This document shows, piece after piece, positions 1 to 8,887 of a DNA stretch of 11,700 nt. The DNA comes from Aquimarina sp. (lineage in GTDB: Bacteria; Bacteroidota; Bacteroidia; Flavobacteriales; Flavobacteriaceae). A program made the translations under genes and the position numbers. Under the pieces are notes generated by a model that did not search any database, was not told where the DNA came from, and was given only the letters and a program-made list of their open reading frames with translations. The first letter of the stretch is position 1. Each line of letters begins with the position of its first letter. The stretch covers positions 1,783-13,482 of the forward strand of contig WTKB01000200.1 of the NCBI GenBank assembly GCA_011524575.1, given 5' to 3'.

Positions 1-8
1 AATTGGTA

Positions 9-2414
9 TTAATTACGTAAAGGTTTACCTTTTTTAAGCATATGTTGGATACGTTCTAAAGTTTTACGTTCCGTACATAAACTCAAAAAAGCCTCTCGTT
101 CCAAATCCAGCAAATACTGTTCAGTAACAAGAGTAGGTTCTGAAAGATCCCCTCCTGCCATTACATAAGCCAATTTATTAGCGATTTTCTTGTCATGCTC
201 TGTGATATAATTACTAGCATTCATAGCATCTGTACCTACTAAAAACATCCCTAGAGCTTGCTTACCAAGTACCTTAACATTTTTTCTTTTTACTGGCTGA
301 GTATATCCTTGATTGGCAAGTAACTGTGCATGTGCCTTTGCAATGGCTATTTGGCGGTCTTTATTAACCACGATAATATCCTTTCCTTTTTGGAAGATAT
401 TAGTATCAAATGCCTCATAACCTGAAGTAGATACTTTTGCCATACCAATCGTTAAGAAATGCTCTTGCAATACATTAAGCTCTACATCTCCTTTTGAAAA
501 ACTATCTGAAGCTCGTAATGCCATCTCTTTGGATCCACCACCTCCAGGAATCACACCTACACCAAACTCAACAAGACCTATATAGGTTTCTGCAGCTGCT
601 ACAACTTTATCGGCATGTAAAGAAAGTTCACACCCACCCCCAAAAGTCATTCCGTGAGGTGCGGCAATAGTTGGAATTGCAGAATATCTAAGGCGCATCA
701 TTGTATCTTGGAAATACTTTATAGCCATATGAAGCTCCTCGTATTCTTGTTCTACAGCAAGCATAAAAATCATAGCTAAATTAGCACCTACGGAAAAATT
801 TGGAGCTTGATTACCTATAACAAGCCCTTGAAAATCCTTCTCTGCAATATCAATAGCTTTATTAATTCCTGCTAAAACATCACCACCGATAGTATTCATC
901 TTCGATTGAAACTCTAGATTAAGAATACCGTCTCCTAAATCTTCTATGACAACCCCACTATTTTTATAAACTTGATTGGTTTTACGTATATTATCTAAAA
1001 TAATAAATGCATCCTGACCAGGTTTTTTTACATTTTGTTTGGTACTGTTTTCATAAACATGAGTAGCTCCATCTTTAACACTATAAAAACTTGTTTTTCC
1101 ACTAGAAAGTAATTCAGAAACCCATGAAGCTACTTGTAAACCTTCATCAGAAATAAGTGCTAAACCTTTTTCAATACCAATAGCATCCCAAATTTCAAAA
1201 GGCCCATGCTCCCATCCAAAACCTGCCTTCATGGCATCATCAATTTTATAAAATTCATTGGTAATTTCTGGAACACGAAAGGATACATACGAGAACAATG
1301 CAGCAAATGTTTTACGATAAAACTCCCCAGCTTTATCCTTACCTTTGATAAGTACTTTAAAACGATCAACTACTTTATCAATACTTTTCGTAAGTTCTAA
1401 AGTTGCAAAACTGGCTCTTTGTTTTGAACGGTATTCTAAAGTGTTTAAATCCAAAGATAAAATCTCGGACTTACCTGCATCATTTTTTATCTTTTTATAA
1501 AACCCTTGACCTGATTTACTACCAAGCCATTTGTTTTCCATAAGTTTTTTTACAAAATCTGGGAGTTCAAATTGATCATGACGTTCATCATTTGGACAAT
1601 TTTCTTTGATTCCATTAGCAACATGTACTAAAGTATCTAAACCTACAACATCAACGGTTCTGAACGTAGCTGATTTTGGGCGTCCGATTACAGGACCAGT
1701 AAGTTTATCCACCTCTTCTACCGTAAGTCCCATCTCGTTTACCGTATGAAACAAACTTTGTATACTGAAAATACCTATACGATTACCAATAAAAGCGGGT
1801 GTATCTTTAGCGACTACAGAAGTCTTACCTAAAAATTGTTCTCCATATCCATTTAGAAAATCTAATACTTCTTTCTTTGTCTTGGGTCCTGGAATAATTT
1901 CAAAAAGTTTTAAATACCTTGCAGGATTGAAAAAATGTGTGCCACAAAAATGTTCTTGAAAATCATCTGATCGCTCAGCACTCATAAATTGAATAGGAAT
2001 TCCAGAAGTATTTGAACTTATTAAAGTTCCCTTTTTACGGTATTTCTCAATCTTTTCAAAAACAACTTTTTTAATATCAAGGCGTTCTACTACAACCTCT
2101 ATAATCCAATCTACTTCGGAGATTTTAGCTATATCATCCTCTAAATTACCTGTCACTATCCGATTTACAAAACTTTTATGATAAATTGGTGAAGGCTTTG
2201 AACCTAATGCTTTTTTTAAAGCATCATTAACAATACGATTTCGTACCACTTTATGATCTAAATCTAGCCCTTTAGCGGACTCCTTATCGGTAAGTGATTT
2301 AGGAACTATATCTAACAATAATACCTCAACCCCTATATTTGCAAAATGACATGCGATTCCTGACCCCATAATACCAGAGCCTATTACCGCAACTTTTTTA
2401 ATAATTCTTTTCAT
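9..2414 (-). CDS. fadN: Fused 3-hydroxyacyl-CoA dehydrogenase / enoyl-CoA hydratase, FadN type
   Basis: This 801-aa cytoplasmic enzyme should hydrate enoyl-CoA and oxidise the resulting 3-hydroxyacyl-CoA with NAD, the two middle steps of fatty acid beta-oxidation. The dehydrogenase comes first: a Rossmann GSGIMG motif at residues 12-17, the catalytic His in GTHFFNP (H160) with its partner Glu (E172), and a C-terminal dehydrogenase region to about 420. A crotonase domain follows at about 487-640. It has an oxyanion-hole segment SVGANL (541-546), GGGCE (592-596) and LVEFG (614-618), so both expected catalytic Glu residues (E596, E616) are present. This order is the reverse of E. coli FadB/FadJ and matches Bacillus FadN (about 790 aa), hence the symbol. 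The start is ATG, 19 bp after the marR stop, which suggests one operon. The gene is complete and ends 8 bp from the window edge. Family and activities are secure; chain-length preference and the symbol are inferred. Confidence 0.93.
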   Translation of the reverse strand: MKRIIKKVAVIGSGIMGSGIACHFANIGVEVLLLDIVPKSLTDKESAKGLDLDHKVVRNRIVNDALKKALGSKPSPIYHKSFVNRIVTGNLEDDIAKISEVDWIIEVVVERLDIKKVVFEKIEKYRKKGTLISSNTSGIPIQFMSAERSDDFQEHFCGTHFFNPARYLKLFEIIPGPKTKKEVLDFLNGYGEQFLGKTSVVAKDTPAFIGNRIGIFSIQSLFHTVNEMGLTVEEVDKLTGPVIGRPKSATFRTVDVVGLDTLVHVANGIKENCPNDERHDQFELPDFVKKLMENKWLGSKSGQGFYKKIKNDAGKSEILSLDLNTLEYRSKQRASFATLELTKSIDKVVDRFKVLIKGKDKAGEFYRKTFAALFSYVSFRVPEITNEFYKIDDAMKAGFGWEHGPFEIWDAIGIEKGLALISDEGLQVASWVSELLSSGKTSFYSVKDGATHVYENSTKQNVKKPGQDAFIILDNIRKTNQVYKNSGVVIEDLGDGILNLEFQSKMNTIGGDVLAGINKAIDIAEKDFQGLVIGNQAPNFSVGANLAMIFMLAVEQEYEELHMAIKYFQDTMMRLRYSAIPTIAAPHGMTFGGGCELSLHADKVVAAAETYIGLVEFGVGVIPGGGGSKEMALRASDSFSKGDVELNVLQEHFLTIGMAKVSTSGYEAFDTNIFQKGKDIIVVNKDRQIAIAKAHAQLLANQGYTQPVKRKNVKVLGKQALGMFLVGTDAMNASNYITEHDKKIANKLAYVMAGGDLSEPTLVTEQYLLDLEREAFLSLCTERKTLERIQHMLKKGKPLRN

Positions 2415-2433
2415 TTATTGATATATAAATAGA

Positions 2434-2868
2434 TTATTTGTAAATTTTTTTATTCCCAACCAAGTCGTTAATCTCATGCATTACTTCTAAAAAAGTTTCT
2501 AGTTTTTTAACTGGAATAGTTTTTTTAACAGCCTCGTCAAATTTGATAACTACTTCTTTTGAAAAATCTCGCATTTCCAACCCATATTCTGTAAGATGTA
2601 CAAGGACACTACGACCATCATCAGGGTTTTTTTTTCGCTCAATTAATCCTTTCTCTTCCATAAGTTTTAATGTTCTTGAAAGACTCGTGGCTTCCATACC
2701 CATTTTAGGTCCTAATGACGTAGATGGCGTGCCCTTTTCTGGATCAATACTTAACAACGTAAAACCTGTAGTCATCGTACTATTATACTTTTTAGCCTCT
2801 TCACTATACATTTTTGCAATAGCAATCCATGTGGATCGTAATAAATGGTCAATAGTAAGATTCTTCAT
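2434..2868 (-). CDS. MarR-family transcriptional regulator of the downstream beta-oxidation gene
   Basis: This is a 144-aa winged helix-turn-helix regulator of normal MarR length. The DNA-binding part runs from about residue 35 to 100: recognition helix around EATSLSRTLKLMEEKGLI (59-76), then the basic wing RKKNPDDGRSV (78-88), with the Asp-Gly-Arg wing tip typical of the family. The N- and C-terminal helices would form the dimer interface. I start at the ATG at 2868. The frame can be extended four codons to a GTG at 2880, but the internal Met starts the usual flavobacterial form (MKNLTIDHLL). It lies 19 bp before fadN in the same direction, so it probably regulates itself and fadN. MarR proteins usually release DNA on binding a small ligand; an acyl-CoA or fatty acid is a guess from context. 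No operator palindrome could be assigned. Confidence 0.88.
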   Translation of the reverse strand: MKNLTIDHLLRSTWIAIAKMYSEEAKKYNSTMTTGFTLLSIDPEKGTPSTSLGPKMGMEATSLSRTLKLMEEKGLIERKKNPDDGRSVLVHLTEYGLEMRDFSKEVVIKFDEAVKKTIPVKKLETFLEVMHEINDLVGNKKIYK

Positions 2869-2903
2869 GAATTTTATCACTTAAATTATAAACTCAAGAT
2901 AAC

Positions 2904-2933
2904 AAAAAAAACTATGCAAGCATAGTTTTTTTT
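2904..2933 (-). terminator. Intrinsic terminator after fadD (bidirectional form)
   Basis: Two perfect 13-base arms, 2904-2916 and 2921-2933, enclose a CAAG loop. Read on the minus strand the stem ends in a run of eight T, so it would terminate fadD transcripts about 60 bases after the stop. The arms begin and end in A8/T8, so it would also work on the plus strand. It separates fadD from the marR-fadN unit, which therefore needs its own promoter between about 2869 and 2903. No clear consensus promoter was seen there. Confidence 0.85.
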
Positions 2934-2994
2934 GTAATTATTGGAATACCGATAAAAAAATTTAACAAAGAGCGATTAAACCATTATTATCTAA

Positions 2995-4767
2995 TTAAAT
3001 AGCATATATTTTATTATATAAATCTTTATATTTTTCTTGAATTATTTTTCTACGAAGCTTCATTGTTGGAGTTAAATGCCCCAATTTTATAGACCATTCT
3101 TCTGTAGTAAGCTCATATTTTTTTACTTGTTCCCACTTACCAAATCTTTGATTAATTAACTTTATATCTTCAGAAATCGCAGCAACAACTTTAGGGTGCG
3201 TATTAATGGCTTCATAGGAATCCCCTAGAGTAAAACCTTCTTCTTTTGCCCATTCTTTAATATACTCATAATTGGGTTGTACAAAAGCTGCAGGCATTTT
3301 TTGTCCTTCACCAATAACCATAATTTGTTCAATGTAACGAGATTCTTTCATGGCATTCTCTACCACTTGTGGAGCAACATATTTACCTCCAGAAGTTTTA
3401 AACATCTCTTTTTTACGATCGGTAATTCTTAGAAAACGGTTTTCATCAACCTCTCCAATATCTCCTGTATGGAAATACCCTTCTTTTAAAACTTCAGCTG
3501 TTTTTTCTGGGTCTTTATAATAGCCCATCATTACATTTGGACCTTTAATTAATATCTCACCATCAGAAGCAATTTTTACGGTTACATTATCTAAAATTCG
3601 CCCAACTGTACCTATTTTAAAACCATTGTCTCGAACATCATTCACAGAAACTACTGGTGATGTTTCTGTAAGACCATACCCTTCCATCACTGCTATACCT
3701 GCCGCATTAAAAACTCTTGCTAAACGTTGCTGAAGAGCCGCACTACCAGAAGATATCACTTTTAAATTCCCACCAAGACCATCTTGCCACTTACTAAAAA
3801 TGAGTTTGCGAGCTATTCCTAATTGAAACTCATACCAAATACCATTTTTCTCATAAGGCTCATATTTTAAACCCAAATCTATTGCCCAAAAGAACAACTT
3901 TCTCTTAATCCCTTTTAAATCAAGTCCTTTTGTATATATTTTATCATACACCTTTTCTAAAAGCCTTGGAACTGCAGACATTAAGTCAGGTTTAACCTCT
4001 TTTAAATTAGCACTGATAGCCTCAATAGACTCTGCAAAATAAATTTCTAATGAACGATATTGATACAAATACAATAACATGCGTTCATAGATATGACAAA
4101 CAGGTAAAAAACTTAACGCCTTTCCATTATCAATGGATTGAGGTAATCTTTCTGAACTTGCTAAGACATTACTAACGATATTCTCGTGACTTAACATCAC
4201 TCCTTTAGGTCTTCCAGTAGTGCCCGATGTATAAATAATCGTTGCTAAATCTGTTGGTTCAATAGTGTGCTTTAAGCTATCCACCTCTGGTTGATTGGAA
4301 GGATCTTCTCCTAATTCTAAAACCTTTTCCCAAGAATCACATCCAGAAACAGTATCAAAACTATAAACACCTTTTAAATGAGGTAGCTCTTCTTTAACTT
4401 GAAGTAGTTTATCATATATAACCTGATCCGATACAAATACATAAGTACTTTCTGAATGATTTAAAACATATTGATAATCTTCTGAAGAAATTGTAGGGTA
4501 AATAGGGACATCATGCGCACCAATTTGCAAAATACCGATATCCATGATATTCCATTCTGCTCTATTATTAGAAGAGATTAATGCAATCTTATCTTCTGGT
4601 TTCACTCCAAGTCGCAAAAGACCTCGGCTGATTTGATTTGATTTGTCTAGGTATTGTTTGGTAGAAAGTGCCTCCCATCTACCATCTTTCTTAGTTACCA
4701 AAGCTTTATCTAAAGGCTTTTTTTGCATTTGATAATAAGGAAAATCAAAAAGTCTTTTTACCAACAT
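2995..4767 (-). CDS. fadD: Long-chain acyl-CoA synthetase (AMP-forming, FadD15-like)
   Basis: This 590-aa adenylate-forming enzyme activates long-chain fatty acids to acyl-CoA with ATP and CoA, for lipid synthesis or beta-oxidation. Family motifs appear in order: the phosphate-binding loop YTSGTTGRPKGV (179-190), the LPVCHIYER segment (221-229) typical of the long-chain group, EGYGLTETSP (362-371), the YFHTGD box (431-436) and ITDRKKEMFKTSGGKYVAP (448-466). The C-terminal catalytic Lys is probably K570 in LTPTMKLRRK. Length and motifs match the AMP-dependent synthetase/ligase group COG1022. No signal peptide or membrane segment is visible, so it is likely cytoplasmic or peripherally membrane bound. 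The start is ATG at 4767 with no Shine-Dalgarno. It is a single-gene unit between the purL terminator and its own terminator. A repeat element begins 37 bp upstream of the start. Substrate range cannot be read from the sequence. Confidence 0.93.
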   Translation of the reverse strand: MLVKRLFDFPYYQMQKKPLDKALVTKKDGRWEALSTKQYLDKSNQISRGLLRLGVKPEDKIALISSNNRAEWNIMDIGILQIGAHDVPIYPTISSEDYQYVLNHSESTYVFVSDQVIYDKLLQVKEELPHLKGVYSFDTVSGCDSWEKVLELGEDPSNQPEVDSLKHTIEPTDLATIIYTSGTTGRPKGVMLSHENIVSNVLASSERLPQSIDNGKALSFLPVCHIYERMLLYLYQYRSLEIYFAESIEAISANLKEVKPDLMSAVPRLLEKVYDKIYTKGLDLKGIKRKLFFWAIDLGLKYEPYEKNGIWYEFQLGIARKLIFSKWQDGLGGNLKVISSGSAALQQRLARVFNAAGIAVMEGYGLTETSPVVSVNDVRDNGFKIGTVGRILDNVTVKIASDGEILIKGPNVMMGYYKDPEKTAEVLKEGYFHTGDIGEVDENRFLRITDRKKEMFKTSGGKYVAPQVVENAMKESRYIEQIMVIGEGQKMPAAFVQPNYEYIKEWAKEEGFTLGDSYEAINTHPKVVAAISEDIKLINQRFGKWEQVKKYELTTEEWSIKLGHLTPTMKLRRKIIQEKYKDLYNKIYAI

Positions 4768-4804
4768 ATTTTTTTACATTAAAAGTTAACAGAAAGTATT
4801 TTTA

Positions 4805-4961
4805 AAGCTTGTTTAAACTCGATACGAACCGTAATTCTAAAGTTTGCCGTTATATTGGCTTACTTTTAATTGATACCTATATCGAGATATGTACATCTTT
4901 TTAAGGTGACCCAAGTTCTTAAAATTTTGGATTACAGGAATTAACGCCTTTAAACAAGATC
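4805..4961. mobile_element. 157-bp MITE-like element with GAGCTTGTTTAAA-type ends
   Basis: The left end (4805-4817, aagcttgtttaaa) and the right end (4949-4961, tttaaacaagatc) are inverted repeats matching at 11 of 13 positions. Similarity continues inward to about 41 bp per arm, including GTAAT followed by an A-rich stretch. The flanks read ...TTTTTA and TAAAAAT..., consistent with duplication of a TA. Joining the flanks outside the element would restore a near-palindromic AT site. There is no ORF inside, so if mobile it depends on a transposase supplied elsewhere. It fills most of the 333-bp gap between purL and fadD and places its left end just upstream of the fadD start. Related ends occur at 11092 and 11475-11522. 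Confidence 0.6.
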
Positions 4962-5003
4962 TAAAAATATACAAGAAATTAATAAGTATATTAACAATAT
5001 AAA

Positions 5004-5034
5004 AAAAAGAAGCTATAAATTATAGCTTCTTTTT
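5004..5034 (-). terminator. Intrinsic terminator of purL
   Basis: Two perfect 14-base arms, 5004-5017 and 5021-5034, are separated by a 3-base AAT loop. Minus-strand transcripts leave the stem into eight T in a row (complement of 5001-5008). It lies 67-97 bases after the purL stop and upstream of fadD, so purL and fadD are separate units. Confidence 0.88.
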
Positions 5035-5100
5035 AAATATATCTAATATTTTCGAAAAATTCCCAAATTTTATTAGAGATTGTTTAATACATGTAATTAC

Positions 5101-8100
5101 TTACTCTGTATCTTTCTGATTATTGATCCATAATCTTGCATTTAAAAAAGCTTGTAACCAAGGAGATACAGCATCCGTAATTTTACGATCTTGGGGATAG
5201 CTTGCCCAGTTCCATGGAAATATAGAACGCTCAAAATGTGGCATAGAAGCTAAATGTCTACCATCATTGGTAGCTATTATAGCGGTGTCATAAGCTGAAC
5301 CGTTAGGATTAGCCGGATACCCACTATAACTATATTTTCCTGCAATATGGTATTCTGATTCATTAGCAGGCATTGAAAATTTCCCTTCACCATGTGAAAC
5401 CCAAATTCCAAGCTCCAGACCTTCCATATTAGAAAGCATCACAGAACGATTAGGTTGTATTTTTACAGACACAAAATTACTCTCGTGTTTTCTAGAATCG
5501 TTATGTAACATTTTAATATCCTGTGGTTTTTCTTGAGCATTCATAATACCAAGTTCTACCCACAACTGACACCCATTACAAATACCTACAGAAAGTGTAT
5601 CTGGACGTTGCATAAAACCTTGAAGAGCTTTTTGAGCTTTCTCATTGTATTTAAAAGCACCCGCCCAACCTTTAGCAGAACCTAATACATCAGAGTTTGA
5701 AAATCCACCAACAGCCGCTAAAAACTGGACTTCTTCTAAGGTTTCTCTACCAGAAATTAAGTCTGTCATATGCACATCTTTAACCCTAAAACCTGCTAAA
5801 GAAAGTGCATTTGCCATTTCCCTTTCGGAGTTACTTCCTTTTTCTCTAAGAACAGCAGCAATAGGTCGTTGATCTTCAGTAAGGTTTTTCGAACTATTTA
5901 AAAGCTCATCTGCATTAAAATCTTTTGAAAAATTAAAACGTAATGGCTGGTTTTTATAATTGTCAAAACGCTCTTTAGCTTTAACTTCACCACTTTGTTT
6001 TTGATCTAAAAGATAAGATGTTCTAAACCAATAATCTCTATATGTAGCCACATCGAAACTTAATGATGTAGTTCCATCAGTCATAGTAATTTCTGAAGAA
6101 TCAGAAACTTCACCGATTTGAAAAACATCGATACCTTGATTACCCAACAAAGAAAGAATATCTACATCTTTTGCTCCTTGAAATACGATACCAATATTTT
6201 CTGAGAATAAAAATTCTGATAAATTAGAAATTCCTAAACTTGAAAAATCATAAGTGGCACTCAGATTATTTTCTGAAAAACAAAGTTCTAGTAAAGTAGT
6301 AATTAAACCACCTGAACCTATATCATGCCCTGCTACTATCGCACGATCATCAATAAGGTTTTGTACTGCATCAAATGCTTTTTTGAAATAAGCAGCGTCT
6401 TTAATAGATGGTGCTTTTTCACCTACTTTACTTAAAATTTGTGCTAAAGAAGATCCTCCTAACTTATAGGAATCCTTAGAAAGGTTAATGTAATAAATAG
6501 CACCTTGATTATGATGCAATACAGGTTCTACAACTTTAGTAAAATCTGGTGTAGAAGCTACTGTAGAAATAATAAGTGTTCCTGGTGCAATCACTTCTTT
6601 ATCAGAATATTTTTGCTTCATGGAAAGCGAATCCTTACCTGTAGGAATATTTATACCTAAATCTATAGCAAACTCAGAAACTGCCTCCACAGCTTTATAT
6701 AAACGTGCATCTTCTCCTTTATTGTTACATGGCCACATCCAGTTTGCTGAAAGAGAAACAGAAGATAAACCAGCTTTTAAAGGAGCCCAAATTAAATTTG
6801 TTAAAGATTCCGCAATAGCATTTCGGCTTCCAGCTACAGGGTCAATAAGCCCTGCTAATGGTGCATGTCCAATAGAAGTAACCACGCCTTCGTAGCTTTT
6901 GTAATCTAAAGCCATCACCCCACAATTATTTAAAGGTAATTGTAAAGCACCTACACACTGCTGTTTAACTACTTTACCTCCTACACATCTATCTACTTTG
7001 TTGGTAAGCCAATCTTTACAACCTACTGCCTCTAAAGAAAAAAGTGCTTGTGTGTACGTATAAATTTCTTCAGGAGACGAAGATACCTCAACACGCTCAA
7101 AATTTACAGGCACAGATTCATCCGTAATAATCGTTTTTGGAGCACTTCCAAACATATCGTTTAGCTCCATATTAATAGGTGATTCCCCAGAAGTTTTTGA
7201 AGTAAAAGAAAAATTCATATCTCCTGTTACTTCTCCTACATTATATATTGGAGCACGTTCACGCTCTGAGATTTTCTGTAAGAGTTCTAACCCTTGATCG
7301 TTTATCACAAGCCCCATACGCTCCTGTGATTCGTTTCCAATAAGTTCTTTGGCTGAAAGCGAAGGATCTCCAACAGGTAATTTATCTAAATCTATTTTTC
7401 CACCTGTATCTTCAACCAATTCAGAAAGGCAATTTAAATGCCCACCTGCACCATGATCATGAATAGAAACAATACTATTATTATAGGCTCTACTCTCTAC
7501 CATACCACGTACGGCATTAGCAACACGTTTTTGCATCTCTGGATTAGAACGCTGGATGGCGTTAAGTTCAATAGCAGAATTATTACCTCCAGTATCTGCA
7601 GAAGATACAGCTGCACCTCCCATTCCAATACGGTAATTATCTCCACCTAAAATTACTATACGATCTCCTTTTTGAGGGGTATCTTTTTTAGCTTGATCAG
7701 CTTTTGCATAACCAATACCTCCCGCCTGCATAATCACCTTATCATAGGCAATGGTTTGATCATTTTCATGATGCTCAAAAGTAAGCACAGAACCTGTAAT
7801 GAGGGGCTGTCCAAATTTATTCCCGAAATCTGAAGCTCCATTAGAAGCTTTAATTAAAATATCTACTGGTGATTGATATAACCATTGGCGTTCTTTAACT
7901 TTTTCTTCCCAAGATGGTAATTGATTTTGTGATATTCTAGAATACGAGGTCATATAAACTGCTGTACCCGCAAGTGGTAACGAACCTTTACCACCAGCAA
8001 GTCGATCTCTAATTTCTCCTCCCGATCCTGTTGCTGCTCCATTAAAAGGCTCTACAGTTGTAGGAAAGTTATGTGTTTCTGCTTTTAAAGAAATTACACT

Positions 8101-8823
8101 TTCAAAATCAGATTCTTCATAAAAATCAGGTTGGTGAGCTGATTTTGGTGCAAACTGCGTAGCTTTTGGACCTTTTACAAAAGCTACATTATCCTTGTAA
8201 GCCGATACTATAGTATCTGGATGTGTCTTAGAAGTGTTTTTTATCAATTGAAAAAGAGAAGCATCTTTAGACGTTCCATCAATAACAAAAGTACCATTAA
8301 AAATTTTGTGCCTGCAGTGTTCTGAATTTACTTGAGAAAAACCAAATACTTCAGAGTCAGTAAGTTTTCTTCCTATTCTTTTAGAGAGTTGTTCTAAATA
8401 ACTCACCTCTTCATCACTTAAAGAAAGTCCTTCTTGGATGTTATAAGCTGCAATATCGTTAATAGCTTGTACGGCTTCTCTTTCTACTTCTAGAGTAAAT
8501 AAATCCTGACCTAGATCTTGAAAACTTTGAAAAATCATTTGATCAAAACTTGGTAAAGCTGACCCATCATCTATTTTCTCAAAAACCTCAATACGATCAA
8601 TACCAGTTATACCCATATTTTGGGTAATTTCCACAGCATTTGTACTCCAAGGTGTGACCATAGAAGCTCTTGGACCTATGAATTGTCCTAAAAGTTTCTG
8701 TTGACTAGAAGATTCAGCTTCTCCAAAAAGCCATTCTAATTTAGAAATTTCTTCCGTACCGAAAGCTTTTTTTGCAGAAACTGCATAGATAATGTTTTGA
8801 TTTTTAGCAAAAAAGAAGATCAT
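5101..8823 (-). CDS. purL: Phosphoribosylformylglycinamidine (FGAM) synthase, large single-chain form
   Basis: PurL converts FGAR, glutamine and ATP to FGAM, the fourth step of purine synthesis, in the cytoplasm. At 1240 aa this is the large form that carries all activities in one chain, close to the roughly 1295 aa of E. coli PurL, so no separate purS or purQ is expected. An N-terminal PurS-like region covers about 1-135. A linker with FSQVNSEHCRHK (162-173) follows, then two AIR-synthase-type halves (about 175-550 and 590-940) with KAETHNFPT (247-255), TGSGGEIRD (265-273) and the nucleotide-binding DIGSGGL (834-840). The C-terminal glutaminase domain (about 985-1240) has the nucleophile C1082 in GICNGCQ and the dyad H1196/E1198 in MPHFERS. 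All key residues are present. The ATG start matches homologous N-termini. A strong terminator follows. No purine riboswitch is visible in the leader. Confidence 0.97.
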   Translation of the reverse strand: MIFFFAKNQNIIYAVSAKKAFGTEEISKLEWLFGEAESSSQQKLLGQFIGPRASMVTPWSTNAVEITQNMGITGIDRIEVFEKIDDGSALPSFDQMIFQSFQDLGQDLFTLEVEREAVQAINDIAAYNIQEGLSLSDEEVSYLEQLSKRIGRKLTDSEVFGFSQVNSEHCRHKIFNGTFVIDGTSKDASLFQLIKNTSKTHPDTIVSAYKDNVAFVKGPKATQFAPKSAHQPDFYEESDFESVISLKAETHNFPTTVEPFNGAATGSGGEIRDRLAGGKGSLPLAGTAVYMTSYSRISQNQLPSWEEKVKERQWLYQSPVDILIKASNGASDFGNKFGQPLITGSVLTFEHHENDQTIAYDKVIMQAGGIGYAKADQAKKDTPQKGDRIVILGGDNYRIGMGGAAVSSADTGGNNSAIELNAIQRSNPEMQKRVANAVRGMVESRAYNNSIVSIHDHGAGGHLNCLSELVEDTGGKIDLDKLPVGDPSLSAKELIGNESQERMGLVINDQGLELLQKISERERAPIYNVGEVTGDMNFSFTSKTSGESPINMELNDMFGSAPKTIITDESVPVNFERVEVSSSPEEIYTYTQALFSLEAVGCKDWLTNKVDRCVGGKVVKQQCVGALQLPLNNCGVMALDYKSYEGVVTSIGHAPLAGLIDPVAGSRNAIAESLTNLIWAPLKAGLSSVSLSANWMWPCNNKGEDARLYKAVEAVSEFAIDLGINIPTGKDSLSMKQKYSDKEVIAPGTLIISTVASTPDFTKVVEPVLHHNQGAIYYINLSKDSYKLGGSSLAQILSKVGEKAPSIKDAAYFKKAFDAVQNLIDDRAIVAGHDIGSGGLITTLLELCFSENNLSATYDFSSLGISNLSEFLFSENIGIVFQGAKDVDILSLLGNQGIDVFQIGEVSDSSEITMTDGTTSLSFDVATYRDYWFRTSYLLDQKQSGEVKAKERFDNYKNQPLRFNFSKDFNADELLNSSKNLTEDQRPIAAVLREKGSNSEREMANALSLAGFRVKDVHMTDLISGRETLEEVQFLAAVGGFSNSDVLGSAKGWAGAFKYNEKAQKALQGFMQRPDTLSVGICNGCQLWVELGIMNAQEKPQDIKMLHNDSRKHESNFVSVKIQPNRSVMLSNMEGLELGIWVSHGEGKFSMPANESEYHIAGKYSYSGYPANPNGSAYDTAIIATNDGRHLASMPHFERSIFPWNWASYPQDRKITDAVSPWLQAFLNARLWINNQKDTE

Positions 8824-8859
8824 AAAACAAAATATAATAATAAAGTAAAACGTAAATTT

Positions 8860-8887
8860 AACAATCCGTTTCTATAAATGGATTGTT
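8860..8887. terminator. Hairpin between sanA and purL (weak terminator or purL leader element)
   Basis: Arms 8860-8871 and 8876-8887 pair over 12 bp with one G-T wobble around a CTAT loop. The outer eight pairs, AACAATCC with GGATTGTT, are perfect. On the minus strand it is followed by TAAATTTACGTTTTAC rather than a clean T run, so it would be a mediocre terminator for rsmB-sanA. It lies only 37 bases upstream of the purL start and could instead belong to the purL leader. Confidence 0.4.

Noticed and set aside
1206..1400. Plus-strand open frame of 64 codons
   Set aside because: It lies wholly inside fadN on the opposite strand, and its translation resembles no protein family. It is a shadow frame.
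2543..2884. Plus-strand open frame of 113 codons opposite marR
   Set aside because: It is antisense to nearly the whole of a clear MarR gene and has no recognisable domain or promoter.
4768..4800. TAACTTTT upstream of fadD as a promoter box
   Set aside because: It matches only seven of eight positions, and no TTTG lies at the proper distance upstream. It is not strong enough to annotate.
5645..7650. Three plus-strand frames of 70-91 codons inside purL
   Set aside because: All are antisense to well-conserved PurL domains. Their compositions are what reverse reading of a conserved gene gives.
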